A stretch of 64,000 nucleotides of DNA from assembly GCA_963555705.1 (NCBI GenBank), contig OY743174.1, forward strand, positions 28,585,608 to 28,649,607. The letters are read 5' to 3'. Positions 1 to 11,000 of this stretch are shown here, piece after piece. The notes below the pieces were generated by a model. It was not told the DNA's origin, ran no database searches, and was given only the letters and a program-made list of their open reading frames with translations. This DNA comes from Ligustrum vulgare (taxonomy: Eukaryota; Streptophyta; Magnoliopsida; Lamiales; Oleaceae). Each line of letters begins with the position of its first letter. Positions within the stretch are counted from its first letter, which is position 1. The position numbers and the translations under genes are program-made.

Positions 1-82
1 CGTCCTTCAATTAGTGAGAGAAAAAGAAAAAATTCGAACCTCTTTATTTAATTTTTTTACTTGAATATTAATTATTTTTTTT

Positions 83-96
83 AAAAAAAAAAAAAA
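83..96. other. Representative T-run/A-run junction (T8 at 75-82, A14 at 83-96)
   Basis: Every monomer has a run of about 5-9 T passing directly into a run of A, about 90 bp after the anchor. The lengths vary more than any other part of the monomer: T8A14 here, T8A17 at 50936-50960. In e monomers the A run is often interrupted, as in aaaaataag. Long A-tracts stiffen or bend DNA and disfavour nucleosomes, which is established in general. A role here is inference. Some length variation could be sequencing error in homopolymers. Confidence 0.7.
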
Positions 97-150
97 CTAC
101 CAAAAAACTTTAAAGGAAAACATTTTTTTTATTATTATTTTACCATCAAG

Positions 151-160
151 CCTTTTTTGG
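151..160. promoter_or_regulatory. Representative CC(A/T)6GG (CArG-type) box, one per monomer
   Basis: The ten bases ccttttttgg fit the CArG consensus CC(A/T)6GG bound by SRF/MADS-domain proteins. They sit in the most constant stretch of the monomer (accatcaag before, ag after). Nearly all monomers keep the match. At 40529-40538 the core is changed to cctattttgg, which still fits. Breaks I saw are at 34767-34776 (ending gt), 41255-41264 (ending cg), and the two tcttttttgg copies at 43055 and 45224. Binding is not shown; the match could be fortuitous. Confidence 0.4.
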
Positions 161-273
161 AGTATCTTACCCTCGCATCTTTTCAATAATTTCCTGTTCA
201 CCGTAGTTTTAATTAATGCACTTTTTTTAATATTTTAATTCTTTTAATTTTTATATTGCAATTCAAAATATTT

Positions 274-294
274 TTCATACATATAAAGTATGAA
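274..294. other. Representative 7-bp dyad around atataaa
   Basis: Arm ttcatac (274-280), spacer atataaa (281-287) and arm gtatgaa (288-294) form a perfect inverted repeat with a 7-base spacer. The right arm is almost invariant in the array. The fourth base of the left arm is a in most monomers but c, g or t in many e monomers (ttcctac, ttcgtac, ttcttac), each of which breaks one pair. It could be a protein site or a small cruciform; function unknown. Confidence 0.55.
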
Positions 295-324
295 CTCTTT
301 CCTTTCTCACACAAAAATCATTTA

Positions 325-330
325 AATAAA
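325..330 (+). promoter_or_regulatory. Representative AATAAA (polyadenylation-signal match)
   Basis: The palindrome atttaaat is followed by aaa in most monomers, creating AATAAA on the plus strand once per unit. Many e-class and HOR A/B/C monomers have aaatgaaat or a run of A at this point and lose it. In so AT-rich a sequence this hexamer is expected by chance, and there is no sign of a transcript in the sequence itself. Confidence 0.25.
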
Positions 331-364
331 ATCACAACTCTTGTATAATATATGATTTCTGTAA

Positions 365-726
365 CATCCTTCAATTAGTGAGAAAAAAAGAAAAAATTCG
401 AACCTCTTTATTTAATTTTTTTACTTGAATATTGATTATTTTTTTTTAAAAAAAAACTACTAAAAATCTTTAAAGGGGAAACCATTTTTTATTATTATTT
501 TACCATCAAGCCTTTTTTGGAGCATTTTACACTCGCATCTTTTTAATAATTTTCTGTTCACATAAGTTTTAATTAATGCACATTTTTAAATATATTTGTT
601 ATTTTTATTGAAGAATTTCCAATAAAAATATTTTTCATACATATAAAGTATGAACTCTTTACTTTCTCACACAAAAAATCATTTAAATAAAATTCAAAAC
701 CCTTGTATAATATATGATTTCTGTAA
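365..726 (+). repeat. Representative type b monomer (362 bp, most diverged class)
   Basis: This monomer has catcc in place of cgtcc, ctactaaaaatc, ggggaaacc, gcattttacactcg, ttttctgttcacataag and a distinct 3' segment reading cacatttttaaatatattt and then a part ending gaagaatttccaata, where other classes have ttcttttaatttttatattgc. The 5' anchor, ccttttttgg box, dyad and tail match the other classes. Its tail ends ttcaaaacccttg, or cccctg in later copies. Type b is the middle member of the 3-mer a' b c. The abrupt rise in divergence only in the second half suggests an old segmental replacement or long separate evolution of that part. Confidence 0.85.
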
Positions 727-1084
727 CGTCCTTCAATTAGTGAGAGAAAAAGAAAAAATGCGAACCTCTTTAATTAATTTTTTTCATGAATATTAATTTT
801 TTTTAAAAACAATAACTACTAAAAAACTTTAAAGGGAAACATTTTTGATATTTTTATTTTACCATCAAGCCTTTTTTGGAGTATCTTACCCTCGAATCTT
901 TTCAATAATTTCCTATTCACCGTAGTTTTAATTAATGCACTTTTTTTAATATTTTAATTCTTTTAATTTTTATATTGCAATTCAAAATATTTTTCATACA
1001 TATAAAGTATGAACTCTTTACTTTCTCACACAAAAATCATTTAAATAAAATTCACAACTCTTGTATAATATATGATTTCTGTAA
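727..1084 (+). repeat. Representative long type c monomer (358 bp)
   Basis: Diagnostic sites are atgcgaacc, ctttaattaat, tcatgaatattaa, gggaaacatttttgatatt, cttaccctcgaatc, ctattcaccg and cactttttttaatat. Long c copies also start at 6505, 9749, 11552, 15877 and 19123. They differ from the short c class by a few extra T after gcac (cacttttttt against cacttttaaa). That difference shifts frame and closes the minus-strand open frame seen in short c copies. Confidence 0.8.
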
Positions 1085-1449
1085 CGTCCTTCAATTAGTG
1101 AGAGAAAAAGAAAAAATTCGAACCTCTTTATTTAATTTTTTTACTTGAATATTAATTATTTTTTTAAAAAAAAAAAAAACTACCAAAAAACTTTAAAGGA
1201 AATCATTTTTTTTATTATTATTTTACCATCAAGCCTTTTTTGGAGTATCTTAACCTCGCATCATTTCAATAATTTCCTATTCACCGTAGTTTTAATTAAT
1301 GCACATTTTTTAATATTTTAATTCTTTTTATTTTTGTATTGCAATTCAAAATATTTTTCATACATATAAAGTATGAACTCTTTACTTTCTCACACAAAAA
1401 ATCATTTAAATAAAATTCAAAACCCTTGTATAATATATGATTTCTGTAA
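1085..1449 (+). repeat. Representative type d monomer (365 bp, a/e mosaic)
   Basis: The 5' half is a-like (attcg, ttacttgaat, ctacc, ggaaatcatt). The 3' half carries e-type sites: cttaacctcgcatcatt, cacattttttaatat, tttttatttttgtattg and a tail reading ttcaaaacccttg. Other copies start at 2532, 3978 (partly different tail), 6863, 7943, 10107, 14071, 16235 and 17315. The copies at 6863, 10107 and 16235 share gaacttcttt for gaacctcttt. The mosaic layout suggests the class arose by exchange between an a-type and an e-type monomer. Confidence 0.75.
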
Positions 1450-1804
1450 CGTCCTTCAATTAGTGAGAGAAAAAGAAAAAATGCGAACCTCTTTAATTAA
1501 TTTTTTTCATGAATATTAATTTTTTTTAAAAAAAATAACTACTAAAAAACTTTAAAGGGAAACATTTTTGATATTTTTATTTTACCATCAAGCCTTTTTT
1601 GGAGTATCTTACCCTCGAATCTTTTCAATAATTTCCTATTCACCGTAGTTTTAATTAATGCACTTTTAAATATTTTAATTCTTTTAATTTTTATATTGCA
1701 ATTCAAAATATTTTTCATACATATAAAGTATGAACTCTTTCCTTTCTCACACAAAAATCATTTAAATAAAATCACAACTCTTGTATAATATATGATTTCT
1801 GTAA
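1450..1804 (+). repeat. Representative short type c monomer (355 bp) with 70-codon open frame
   Basis: As the long c class but with cacttttaaatatt after the ttaattaat block. This opens a 70-codon frame on the minus strand (1542-1754 here). The frame recurs in about 30 short c copies from 1542 to 39971. It starts inside the Dyad/tail region and ends in the T/A-run area, contains no recognisable domain, and is Lys/Ile/Asn-rich as expected from reading AT-rich repeat DNA. I do not treat it as a gene. Short c copies are the third member of the a' b c HOR and are 355-357 bp, the shortest class. Confidence 0.8.
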
Positions 1805-4800
1805 CGTCCTTCAATTAGTGAGAGAAAAAGAAAAAATTCGAACCTCTTTATTTAATTTTTTTCCTTGAATATTAATTATTTTTTTTTAAAAAAAAAAAAA
1901 ACTACCAAAAAACTTTAAAGGAAAACATTTTTTTTATTATTATTTTACCATCAAGCCTTTTTTGGAGTATCTTACCCTCGCATCTTTTCAATAATTTCCT
2001 GTTCACCGTAGTTTTAATTAATGCACTTTTTTTAATATTTTAATTCTTTTAATTTTTATATTGCAATTCAAAATATTTTTCATACATATAAAGTATGAAC
2101 TCTTTCCTTTCTCACACAAAAATCATTTAAATAAAATCACAACTCTTGTATAATATATGATTTCTGTAACATCCTTCAATTAGTGAGAAAAAAAGAAAAA
2201 ATTCGAACCTCTTTATTTAATTTTTTTACTTGAATATTGATTATTTTTTTTTAAAAAAAAACTACTAAAAATCTTTAAAGGGGAAACCATTTTTTATTAT
2301 TATTTTACCATCAAGCCTTTTTTGGAGCATTTTACACTCGCATCTTTTTAATAATTTTCTGTTCACATAAGTTTTAATTAATGCACATTTTTAAATATAT
2401 TTGTTATTTTTATTGAAGAATTTCCAATAAAAATATTTTTCATACATAAAAAGTATGAACTCTTTACTTTCTCACACAAAAAATCATTTAAATAAAATTC
2501 AAAACCCTTGTATAATATATGATTTCTGTAACGTCCTTCAATTAGTGAGAGAAAAAGAAAAAATTCGAACCTCTTTATTTAATTTTTTTACTTGAATATT
2601 AATTATTTTTTTAAAAAAAAAAAAAACTACCAAAAAACTTTAAAGGAAATCATTTTTTTTATTATTATTTTACCATCAAGCCTTTTTTGGAGTATCTTAA
2701 CCTCGCATCATTTCAATAATTTCCTATTCACCGTAGTTTTAATTAATGCACATTTTTTAATATTTTAATTCTTTTTATTTTTGTATTGCAATTCAAAATA
2801 TTTTTCATACATATAAAGTATGAACTCTTTACTTTCTCACACAAAAAATCATTTAAATAAAATTCAAAACCCTTGTATAATATATGATTTCTGTAACGTC
2901 CTTCAATTAGTGAGAGAAAAAGAAAAAATGCGAACCTCTTTAATTAATTTTTTTCATGAATATTAATTTTTTTTTAAAAAAATAACTACTAAAAAACTTT
3001 AAAGGGAAACATTTTTGATATTTTTATTTTACCATCAAGCCTTTTTTGGAGTATCTTACCCTCGAATCTTTTCAATAATTTCCTATTCACCGTAGTTTTA
3101 ATTAATGCACTTTTAAATATTTTAATTCTTTTAATTTTTATATTGCAATTCAAAATATTTTTCATACATATAAAGTATGAACTCTTTCCTTTCTCACACA
3201 AAAATCATTTAAATAAAATCACAACTCTTGTATAATATATGATTTCTGTAACGTCCTTCAATTAGTGAGAGAAAAAGAAAAAATTCGAACCTCTTTATTT
3301 AATTTTTTTACTTGAATATTAATTATTTTTTTTTAAAAAAAAAAAAACTACCAAAAAACTTTAAAGGAAAACATTTTTTTTATTATTATTTTACCATCAA
3401 GCCTTTTTTGGAGTATCTTACCCTCGCATCTTTTCAATAATTTCCTGTTCACCGTAGTTTTAATTAATGCACTTTTTTTAATATTTTAATTCTTTTAATT
3501 TTTATATTGCAATTCAAAATATTTTTCATACATATAAAGTATGAACTCTTTCCTTTCTCACACAAAAATCATTTAAATAAAATCACAACTCTTGTATAAT
3601 ATATGATTTCTGTAACATCCTTCAATTAGTGAGAAAAAAAGAAAAAATTCGAACCTCTTTATTTAATTTTTTTACTTGAATATTGATTATTTTTTTTTAA
3701 AAAAAAACTACTAAAAAACTTTAAAGGAAATCATTTTTTTTATTATTATTTTACCATCAAGCCTTTTTTGGAGCATTTTACACTCGCATCTTTTTAATAA
3801 TTTTCTGTTCACATAAGTTTTAATTAATGCACATTTTTAAATATATTTGTTATTTTTATTGAAGAATTTCCAATAAAAATATTTTTCATACATATAAAGT
3901 ATGAACTCTTTACTTTCTCACACAAAAAATCATTTAAATAAAATTCAAAACCATTGTATAATATATGATTTCTGTAACGTCCTTCAATTAGTGAGAGAAA
4001 AAGAAAAAATTCGAACCTCTTTATTTAATTTTTTTACTTGAATATTAATTATTTTTTTTTAAAAAAAAAAAACTACCAAAAAACTTTAAAGGAAATCATT
4101 TTTTTTATTATTATTTTACCATCAAGCCTTTTTTGGAGTATCTTAACCTCGCATCATTTCAATAATTTCCTATTCACCGTAGTTTTAATTAATGCACTTT
4201 TTTTAATATTTTAATTCTTTTTATTTTTGTATTGCAATTCAAAATATTTTTCATACATATAAAGTATGAACTCTTTCCTTTCTCACACAAAAAATCATTT
4301 AAATGAAATTCACAACTCTTGTATAATATATGATTTCTGTAACGTCCTTCAATTAGTGAGAGAAAAAGAAAAAATGCGAACCTCTTTAATTAATTTTTTT
4401 CCATGAATATTAATTTTTTTAAAAAAAAAAGAACTACTAAAAAACTTTAAAGGGAAACATTTTTGTTATTTTTATTCTACCATCAAGCCTTTTTTGGAGT
4501 ATCTTAACCACGCATCATTTCAATAATTTCCTATTCACCGTAGTTTTAATTAATGCACATTTTTTTATATTTTAATTATTTTAATTTTTGTATTGCAATT
4601 CAAAATATTTTTCCTACATATAAAGTATGAACTCTTTACTTTCTCAAACAAAAATTCATTTAAATAAAATTCACAACTCTTGTATAATATATGATTTCTG
4701 TAACGTCCTTCAATTAGTGAGAGAAAAAGAAAAAATGCGAACCTCTTTAATAAATTTTTTTCCATGAATATTAATTTTTTAAAAAAAAAAGAACTACTAA

Positions 4801-5063
4801 AAAACTTTAAAGGGAAACATTTTTGTTATTTTTATTTTACCATCAAGCCTTTTTTGGAGTATCTTACCCTCGAATCTTTTCAATAATTTCCTATTCACCG
4901 TAGTTTTAATTAATGCACATTTTTTAATATTTTAATTCTTTTTATTTTTGTATTGCAATTCAAAATATTTTTCATACATATAAAGTATGAACTCTTTACT
5001 TTCTCACACAAAAAATCATTTAAATAAAATTCAAAACCCTTGTATAATATATGATTTCTGTAA
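1805..5063 (+). repeat. Irregular block a b d c / a b d e e
   Basis: Monomer starts are 1805, 2170, 2532, 2897, 3252, 3616, 3978, 4343 and 4704. The first four form a 1447-bp unit equal to the preceding 5-mer minus its long c monomer: monomers 1085 and 1450 recur at 2532 and 2897, an offset of 1447. The second group starts the same way, then changes to e-type monomers at 4343 and 4704 (ccatgaat, ttgttattt, cctacat). These are the only e-type units before 40 kb. The monomer at 3616 is a b with an a-type middle (ggaaatcattttt). The monomer at 4704 is an e/c mosaic, with cgaatc in an e body. No gene is seen. Confidence 0.75.
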
Positions 5064-8000
5064 CGTCCTTCAATTAGTGAGAGAAAAAGACAAAATGCGA
5101 ACCTCTTTAATTAATTTTTTTCATGAATATTAATTTTTTTTAAAAAAAATAACTACTAAAAAACTTTAAAGGGAAACATTTTTGATATTTTTATTTTACT
5201 ATCAAGCCTTTTTTGGAGTATCTTACCCTCGAATCTTTTCAATAATTTCCTATTCACCGTAGTTTTAATTAATGCACTTTTAAATATTTTAATTCTTTTA
5301 ATTTTTATATTGCAATTCAAAATATTTTTCATACATATAAAGTATGAACTCTTTACTTTATCACACAAAAATCATTTAAATAAAATTCACAACTCTTGTA
5401 TAATATATGATTTCTGTAACGTCCTTCAATTAGTGATAGAAAAAGAAAAAATTCGAACCTCTTTATTTAATTTTTTTACTTGAACATTAATTATTTTTTA
5501 AAAAAAAAAACTACCAAAAAACTTTAAAGGAAATCATTTTTTTTATTATTATTTTACCATCAAGCCTTTTTTGGAGTATCTTACCCTCGCATCTTTTCAA
5601 TAATTTCCTATTCACCGTAGTTTTAATTAATGCACTTTTTTTAAAATTTTAATTCTTTTAATTTTTATATTGCAATTCAAAATATTTTTCATACATATAA
5701 AGTATGAACTCTTTCCTTTCTCACACAAAAATCATTTAAATAAAATCACAACTCTTGTATAATATATGATTTCTGTAACGTCCTTCAATTAGTGAGAGAA
5801 AAAGAAAAAATTCGAACCTCTTTATTTAATTTTTTTACTTGAATATTAATTATTTTTTTTTTAAAAAAAAAAAACTACCAAAAAACTTTAAAGGAAAACA
5901 TTTTTTTTATTATTATTTTACCATCAAGCCTTTTTTGGAGTATCTTACCCTCGCATCTTTTCAATAATTTCCTGTTCACCGTAGTTTTAATTAATGCACT
6001 TTTTTTAATATTTTAATTCTTTTAATTTTTATATTGCAATTCAAAATAATTTTCATACATATAAAGTATGAACTCTTTCCTTTCTCACACAAAAATCATT
6101 TAAATAAAATCACAACTCTTGTATAATATATGATTTCTGTAACATCCTTCAATTAGTGAGAAAAAAAGAAAAAATTCGAACCTCTTTATTTAATTTTTTT
6201 ACTTGAATATTGATTATTTTTTTTAAAAAAAAAACTACTAAAAATCTTTAAAGGGGAAACCATTTTTTATTATTATTTTACCATCAAGCCTTTTTTGGAG
6301 CATTTTACACTCGCATCTTTTTAATAATTTTATGTTCACATAAGTTTTAATTAATGCACATTTTTAAATATATTTGTTATTTTTATTGAAGAATTTCCAA
6401 TAAAAATATTTTTCATACATATAAAGTATGAACTCTTTACTTTCTCACACAAAAAATCATTTAAATAAAATTCAAAACCCTTGTATAATATATGATTTCT
6501 GTAACGTCCTTCAATTAGTGAGAGAAAAAGAAAAAATGCGAACCTCTTTAATTAATTTTTTTCATGAATATTAATTTTTTTTAAAAAAAATAACTACTAA
6601 AAAACTTTAAAGGGAAACATTTTTGATATTTTTATTTTACCATCAAGCCTTTTTTGGAGTATCTTACCCTCGAATCTTTTCAATAATTTCCTATTCACCG
6701 TAGTTTTAATTAATGCACTTTTTTTAATATTTTAATTCTTTTAATTTTTATATTGCAATTCAAAATATTTTTCATACATATAAAGTATGAACTCTTTACT
6801 TTCTCACACAAAAATCATTTAAATAAAATTCACAACTCTTGTATAATATATGATTTCTGTAACGTCCTTCAATTAGTGAGAGAAAAAGAAAAAATTCGAA
6901 CTTCTTTATTTAATTTTTTTACTTGAATATTAATTATTTTTTTAAAAAAAAAAAAACTACCAAAAAACTTTAAAGGAAATCATTTTTTTTATTATTATTT
7001 TACCATCAAGCCTTTTTTGGAGTATCTTAACCTCGCATCATTTCAATAATTTCCTATTCACCGTAGTTTTAATTAATGCACATTTTTTAATATTTTAATT
7101 CTTTTTATTTTTGTATTGCAATTCAAAATATTTTTCATACATATAAAGTATGAACTCTTTACTTTCTCACACAAAAAATCATTTAAATAAAATTCAAAAC
7201 CCTTGTATAATATATGATTTCTGTAACGTCCTTCAATTAGTGAGAGAAAAAGAAAAAATGCGAACCTCTTTAATTAATTTTTTTCATGAATATTAATTTT
7301 TTTTAAAAAAAATAACTACTAAAAAACTTTAAAGGGAAACATTTTTGATATTTTTATTTTACTATCAAGCCTTTTTTGGAGTATCTTACCCTCGAATCTT
7401 TTCAATAATTTCCTATTCACCGTAGTTTTAATTAATGCACTTTTAAATATTTTAATTCTTTTAATTTTTATATTGCAATTCAAAATATTTTTCATACATA
7501 TAAAGTATGAACTCTTTACTTTATCACACAAAAATCATTTAAATAAAATTCACAACTCTTGTATAATATATGATTTCTGTAACGTCCTTCAATTAGTGAT
7601 AGAAAAAGAAAAAATTCGAACCTCTTTATTTAATTTTTTTACTTGAACATTAATTATTTTTAAAAAAAAAAAAACTACCAAAAAACTTTAAAGGAAATCA
7701 TTTTTTTTATTATTATTTTACCATCAAGCCTTTTTTGGAGTATCTTACCCTCGCATCTTTTCAATAATTTCCTATTCACCGTAGTTTTAATTAATGCACT
7801 TTTTTTAAAATTTTAATTCTTTTAATTTTTATATTGCAATTCAAAATATTTTTCATACATATAAAGTATGAACTCTTTCCTTTCTCACACAAAAATCATT
7901 TAAATAAAATCACAACTCTTGTATAATATATGATTTCTGTAACGTCCTTCAATTAGTGAGAGAAAAAGAAAAAATTCGAACCTCTTTATTTAATTTTTTT

Positions 8001-11000
8001 ACTTGAATATTAATTATTTTTTTAAAAAAAAAAAAACTACCAAAAAACTTTAAAGGAAATCATTTTTTTTATTATTATTTTACCATCAAGCCTTTTTTGG
8101 AGTATCTTAACCTCGCATCATTTCAATAATTTCCTATTCACCGTAGTTTTAATTAATGCACATTTTTTAATATTTTAATTCTTTTTATTTTTGTATTGCA
8201 ATTCAAAATATTTTTCATACATATAAAGTATGAACTCTTTACTTTCTCACACAAAAAATCATTTAAATAAAATTCAAAACCCTTGTATAATATATGATTT
8301 CTGTAACGTCCTTCAATTAGTGAGAGAAAAAGAAAAAATGCGAACCTCTTTAATTAATTTTTTTCATGAATATTAATTTTTTTTAAAAAAAATAACTACT
8401 AAAAAACTTTAAAGGGAAACATTTTTGATATTTTTATTTTACTATCAAGCCTTTTTTGGAGTATCTTACCCTCGAATCTTTTCAATAATTTCCTATTCAC
8501 CGTAGTTTTAATTAATGCACTTTTAAATATTTTAATTCTTTTAATTTTTATATTGCAATTCAAAATATTTTTCATACATATAAAGTATGAACTCTTTACT
8601 TTATCACACAAAAATCATTTAAATAAAATTCACAACTCTTGTATAATATATGATTTCTGTAACGTCCTTCAATTAGTGATAGAAAAAGAAAAAATTCGAA
8701 CCTCTTTATTTAATTTTTTTACTTGAACATTAATTATTTTTTAAAAAAAAAAAACTACCAAAAAACTTTAAAGGAAATCATTTTTTTTATTATTATTTTA
8801 CCATCAAGCCTTTTTTGGAGTATCTTACCCTCGCATCTTTTCAATAATTTCCTATTCACCGTAGTTTTAATTAATGCACTTTTTTTAAAATTTTAATTCT
8901 TTTAATTTTTATATTGCAATTCAAAATATTTTTCATACATATAAAGTATGAACTCTTTCCTTTCTCACACAAAAATCATTTAAATAAAATCACAACTCTT
9001 GTATAATATATGATTTCTGTAACGTCCTTCAATTAGTGAGAGAAAAAGAAAAAATTCGAACCTCTTTATTTAATTTTTTTACTTGAATATTAATTATTTT
9101 TTTTTAAAAAAAAAAAAACTACCAAAAAACTTTAAAGGAAAACATTTTTTTTATTATTATTTTACCATCAAGCCTTTTTTGGAGTATCTTACCCTCGCAT
9201 CTTTTCAATAATTTCCTGTTCACCGTAGTTTTAATTAATGCACTTTTTTTAATATTTTAATTCTTTTAATTTTTATATTGCAATTCAAAATAATTTTCAT
9301 ACATATAAAGTATGAACTCTTTCCTTTCTCACACAAAAATCATTTAAATAAAATCACAACTCTTGTATAATATATGATTTCTGTAACATCCTTCAATTAG
9401 TGAGAAAAAAAGAAAAAATTCGAACCTCTTTATTTAATTTTTTTACTTGAATATTGATTATTTTTTTTAAAAAAAAAACTACTAAAAATCTTTAAAAGGG
9501 AAACCATTTTTTATTATTATTTTACCATCAAGCCTTTTTTGGAGCATTTTACACTCGCATCTTTTTAATAATTTTATGTTCACATAAGTTTTAATTAATG
9601 CACATTTTTAAATATATTTGTTATTTTTATTGAAGAATTTCCAATAAAAATATTTTTCATACATATAAAGTATGAACTCTTTACTTTCTCACACAAAAAA
9701 TCATTTAAATAAAATTCAAAACCCTTGTATAATATATGATTTCTGTAACGTCCTTCAATTAGTGAGAGAAAAAGAAAAAATGCGAACCTCTTTAATTAAT
9801 TTTTTTCATGAATATTAATTTTTTTTTAAAAAAATAACTACTAAAAAACTTTAAAGGGAAACATTTTTGATATTTTTATTTTACCATCAAGCCTTTTTTG
9901 GAGTATCTTACCCTCGAATCTTTTCAATAATTTCCTATTCACCGTAGTTTTAATTAATGCACTTTTTTTAATATTTTAATTCTTTTAATTTTTATATTGC
10001 AATTCAAAATATTTTTCATACATATAAAGTATGAACTCTTTACTTTCTCACACAAAAATCATTTAAATAAAATTCACAACTCTTGTATAATATATGATTT
10101 CTGTAACGTCCTTCAATTAGTGAGAGAAAAAGAAAAAATTCGAACTTCTTTATTTAATTTTTTTACTTGAATATTAATTATTTTTTTAAAAAAAAAAAAA
10201 ACTACCAAAAAACTTTAAAGGAAATCATTTTTTTTATTATTATTTTACCATCAAGCCTTTTTTGGAGTATCTTAACCTCGCATCATTTCAATAATTTCCT
10301 ATTCACCGTAGTTTTAATTAATGCACATTTTTTAATATTTTAATTCTTTTTATTTTTGTATTGCAATTCAAAATATTTTTCATACATATAAAGTATGAAC
10401 TCTTTACTTTCTCACACAAAAAATCATTTAAATAAAATTCAAAACCCTTGTATAATATATGATTTCTGTAACGTCCTTCAATTAGTGAGAGAAAAAGAAA
10501 AAATGCGAACCTCTTTAATTAATTTTTTTCATGAATATTAATTTTTTTTTAAAAAAATAACTACTAAAAAACTTTAAAGGGAAACATTTTTGATATTTTT
10601 ATTTTACTATCAAGCCTTTTTTGGAGTATCTTACCCTCGAATCTTTTCAATAATTTCCTATTCACCGTAGTTTTAATTAATGCACTTTTAAATATTTTAA
10701 TTCTTTTAATTTTTATATTGCAATTCAAAATATTTTTCATACATATAAAGTATGAACTCTTTACTTTATCACACAAAAATCATTTAAATAAAATTCACAA
10801 CTCTTGTATAATATATGATTTCTGTAACGTCCTTCAATTAGTGATAGAAAAAGAAAAAATTCGAACCTCTTTATTTAATTTTTTTACTTGAACATTAATT
10901 ATTTTTAAAAAAAAAAAAACTACCAAAAAACTTTAAAGGAAATCATTTTTTTTATTATTATTTTACCATCAAGCCTTTTTTGGAGTATCTTACCCTCGCA

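Larger units (their letters stand above)
1..364 (+). repeat. Representative type a monomer (364 bp)
   Basis: Diagnostic sites are attcgaacc after the purine-rich gagagaaaaagaaaa, ttacttgaatattaa, a T8A14 junction, ctaccaaaa, ggaaaacatt, cttaccctcgcatc, ctgttcaccg, cactttttttaatat and a tail with tttcctttctc and aaatcacaactc. Other a copies start at 1805, 3252, 5779, 9023, 15151, 18395, 41105 and 43271. Copies at 5779, 9023 and 15151 share a private change, caaaataatttt in place of caaaatattttt. No open reading frame of note crosses it. Confidence 0.85.
1..1804 (+). repeat. 5-mer HOR unit a b c d c (1804 bp)
   Basis: Monomer starts are 1, 365, 727, 1085 and 1450. The same five-class order occurs at 5779-7582, 9023-10827 and 15151-16954, where it is preceded by an a' monomer to give the 6-mer a' a b c d c. 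The following unit (1805-3251) is the same string with the long c monomer missing. Confidence 0.8.

Noticed and set aside
32..48. CENP-B box starting at ttcg in attcgaacc
   Set aside because: Only the TTCG part fits; the required A and CGGG later in the motif are absent, and the e and c classes have tgcg instead.
341..351. Bacterial -10-like or TATA-like element in cttgtataatatatg
   Set aside because: Such strings are expected in sequence with about 79% A+T, there is no paired element or downstream gene, and a bacterial origin is not plausible for this array.
1..364. Monomer as a dimer of two ~180-bp subrepeats
   Set aside because: Reading the two halves side by side I found only short AT-rich similarities; no convincing internal duplication.
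1542..1754. 70-codon minus-strand open frame (and about 30 near copies to 39971) as a conserved small protein
   Set aside because: It is a property of the short type c monomer only, is Lys/Ile/Asn-rich as AT-rich DNA dictates, has no recognisable domain, and its copies differ mainly by amino-acid-changing substitutions and a frameshift. Repetition reflects satellite amplification, not gene conservation.
4565..4765. 66-codon minus-strand frame
   Set aside because: It spans the junction of two e monomers and is not kept in other e units; no recognisable features.
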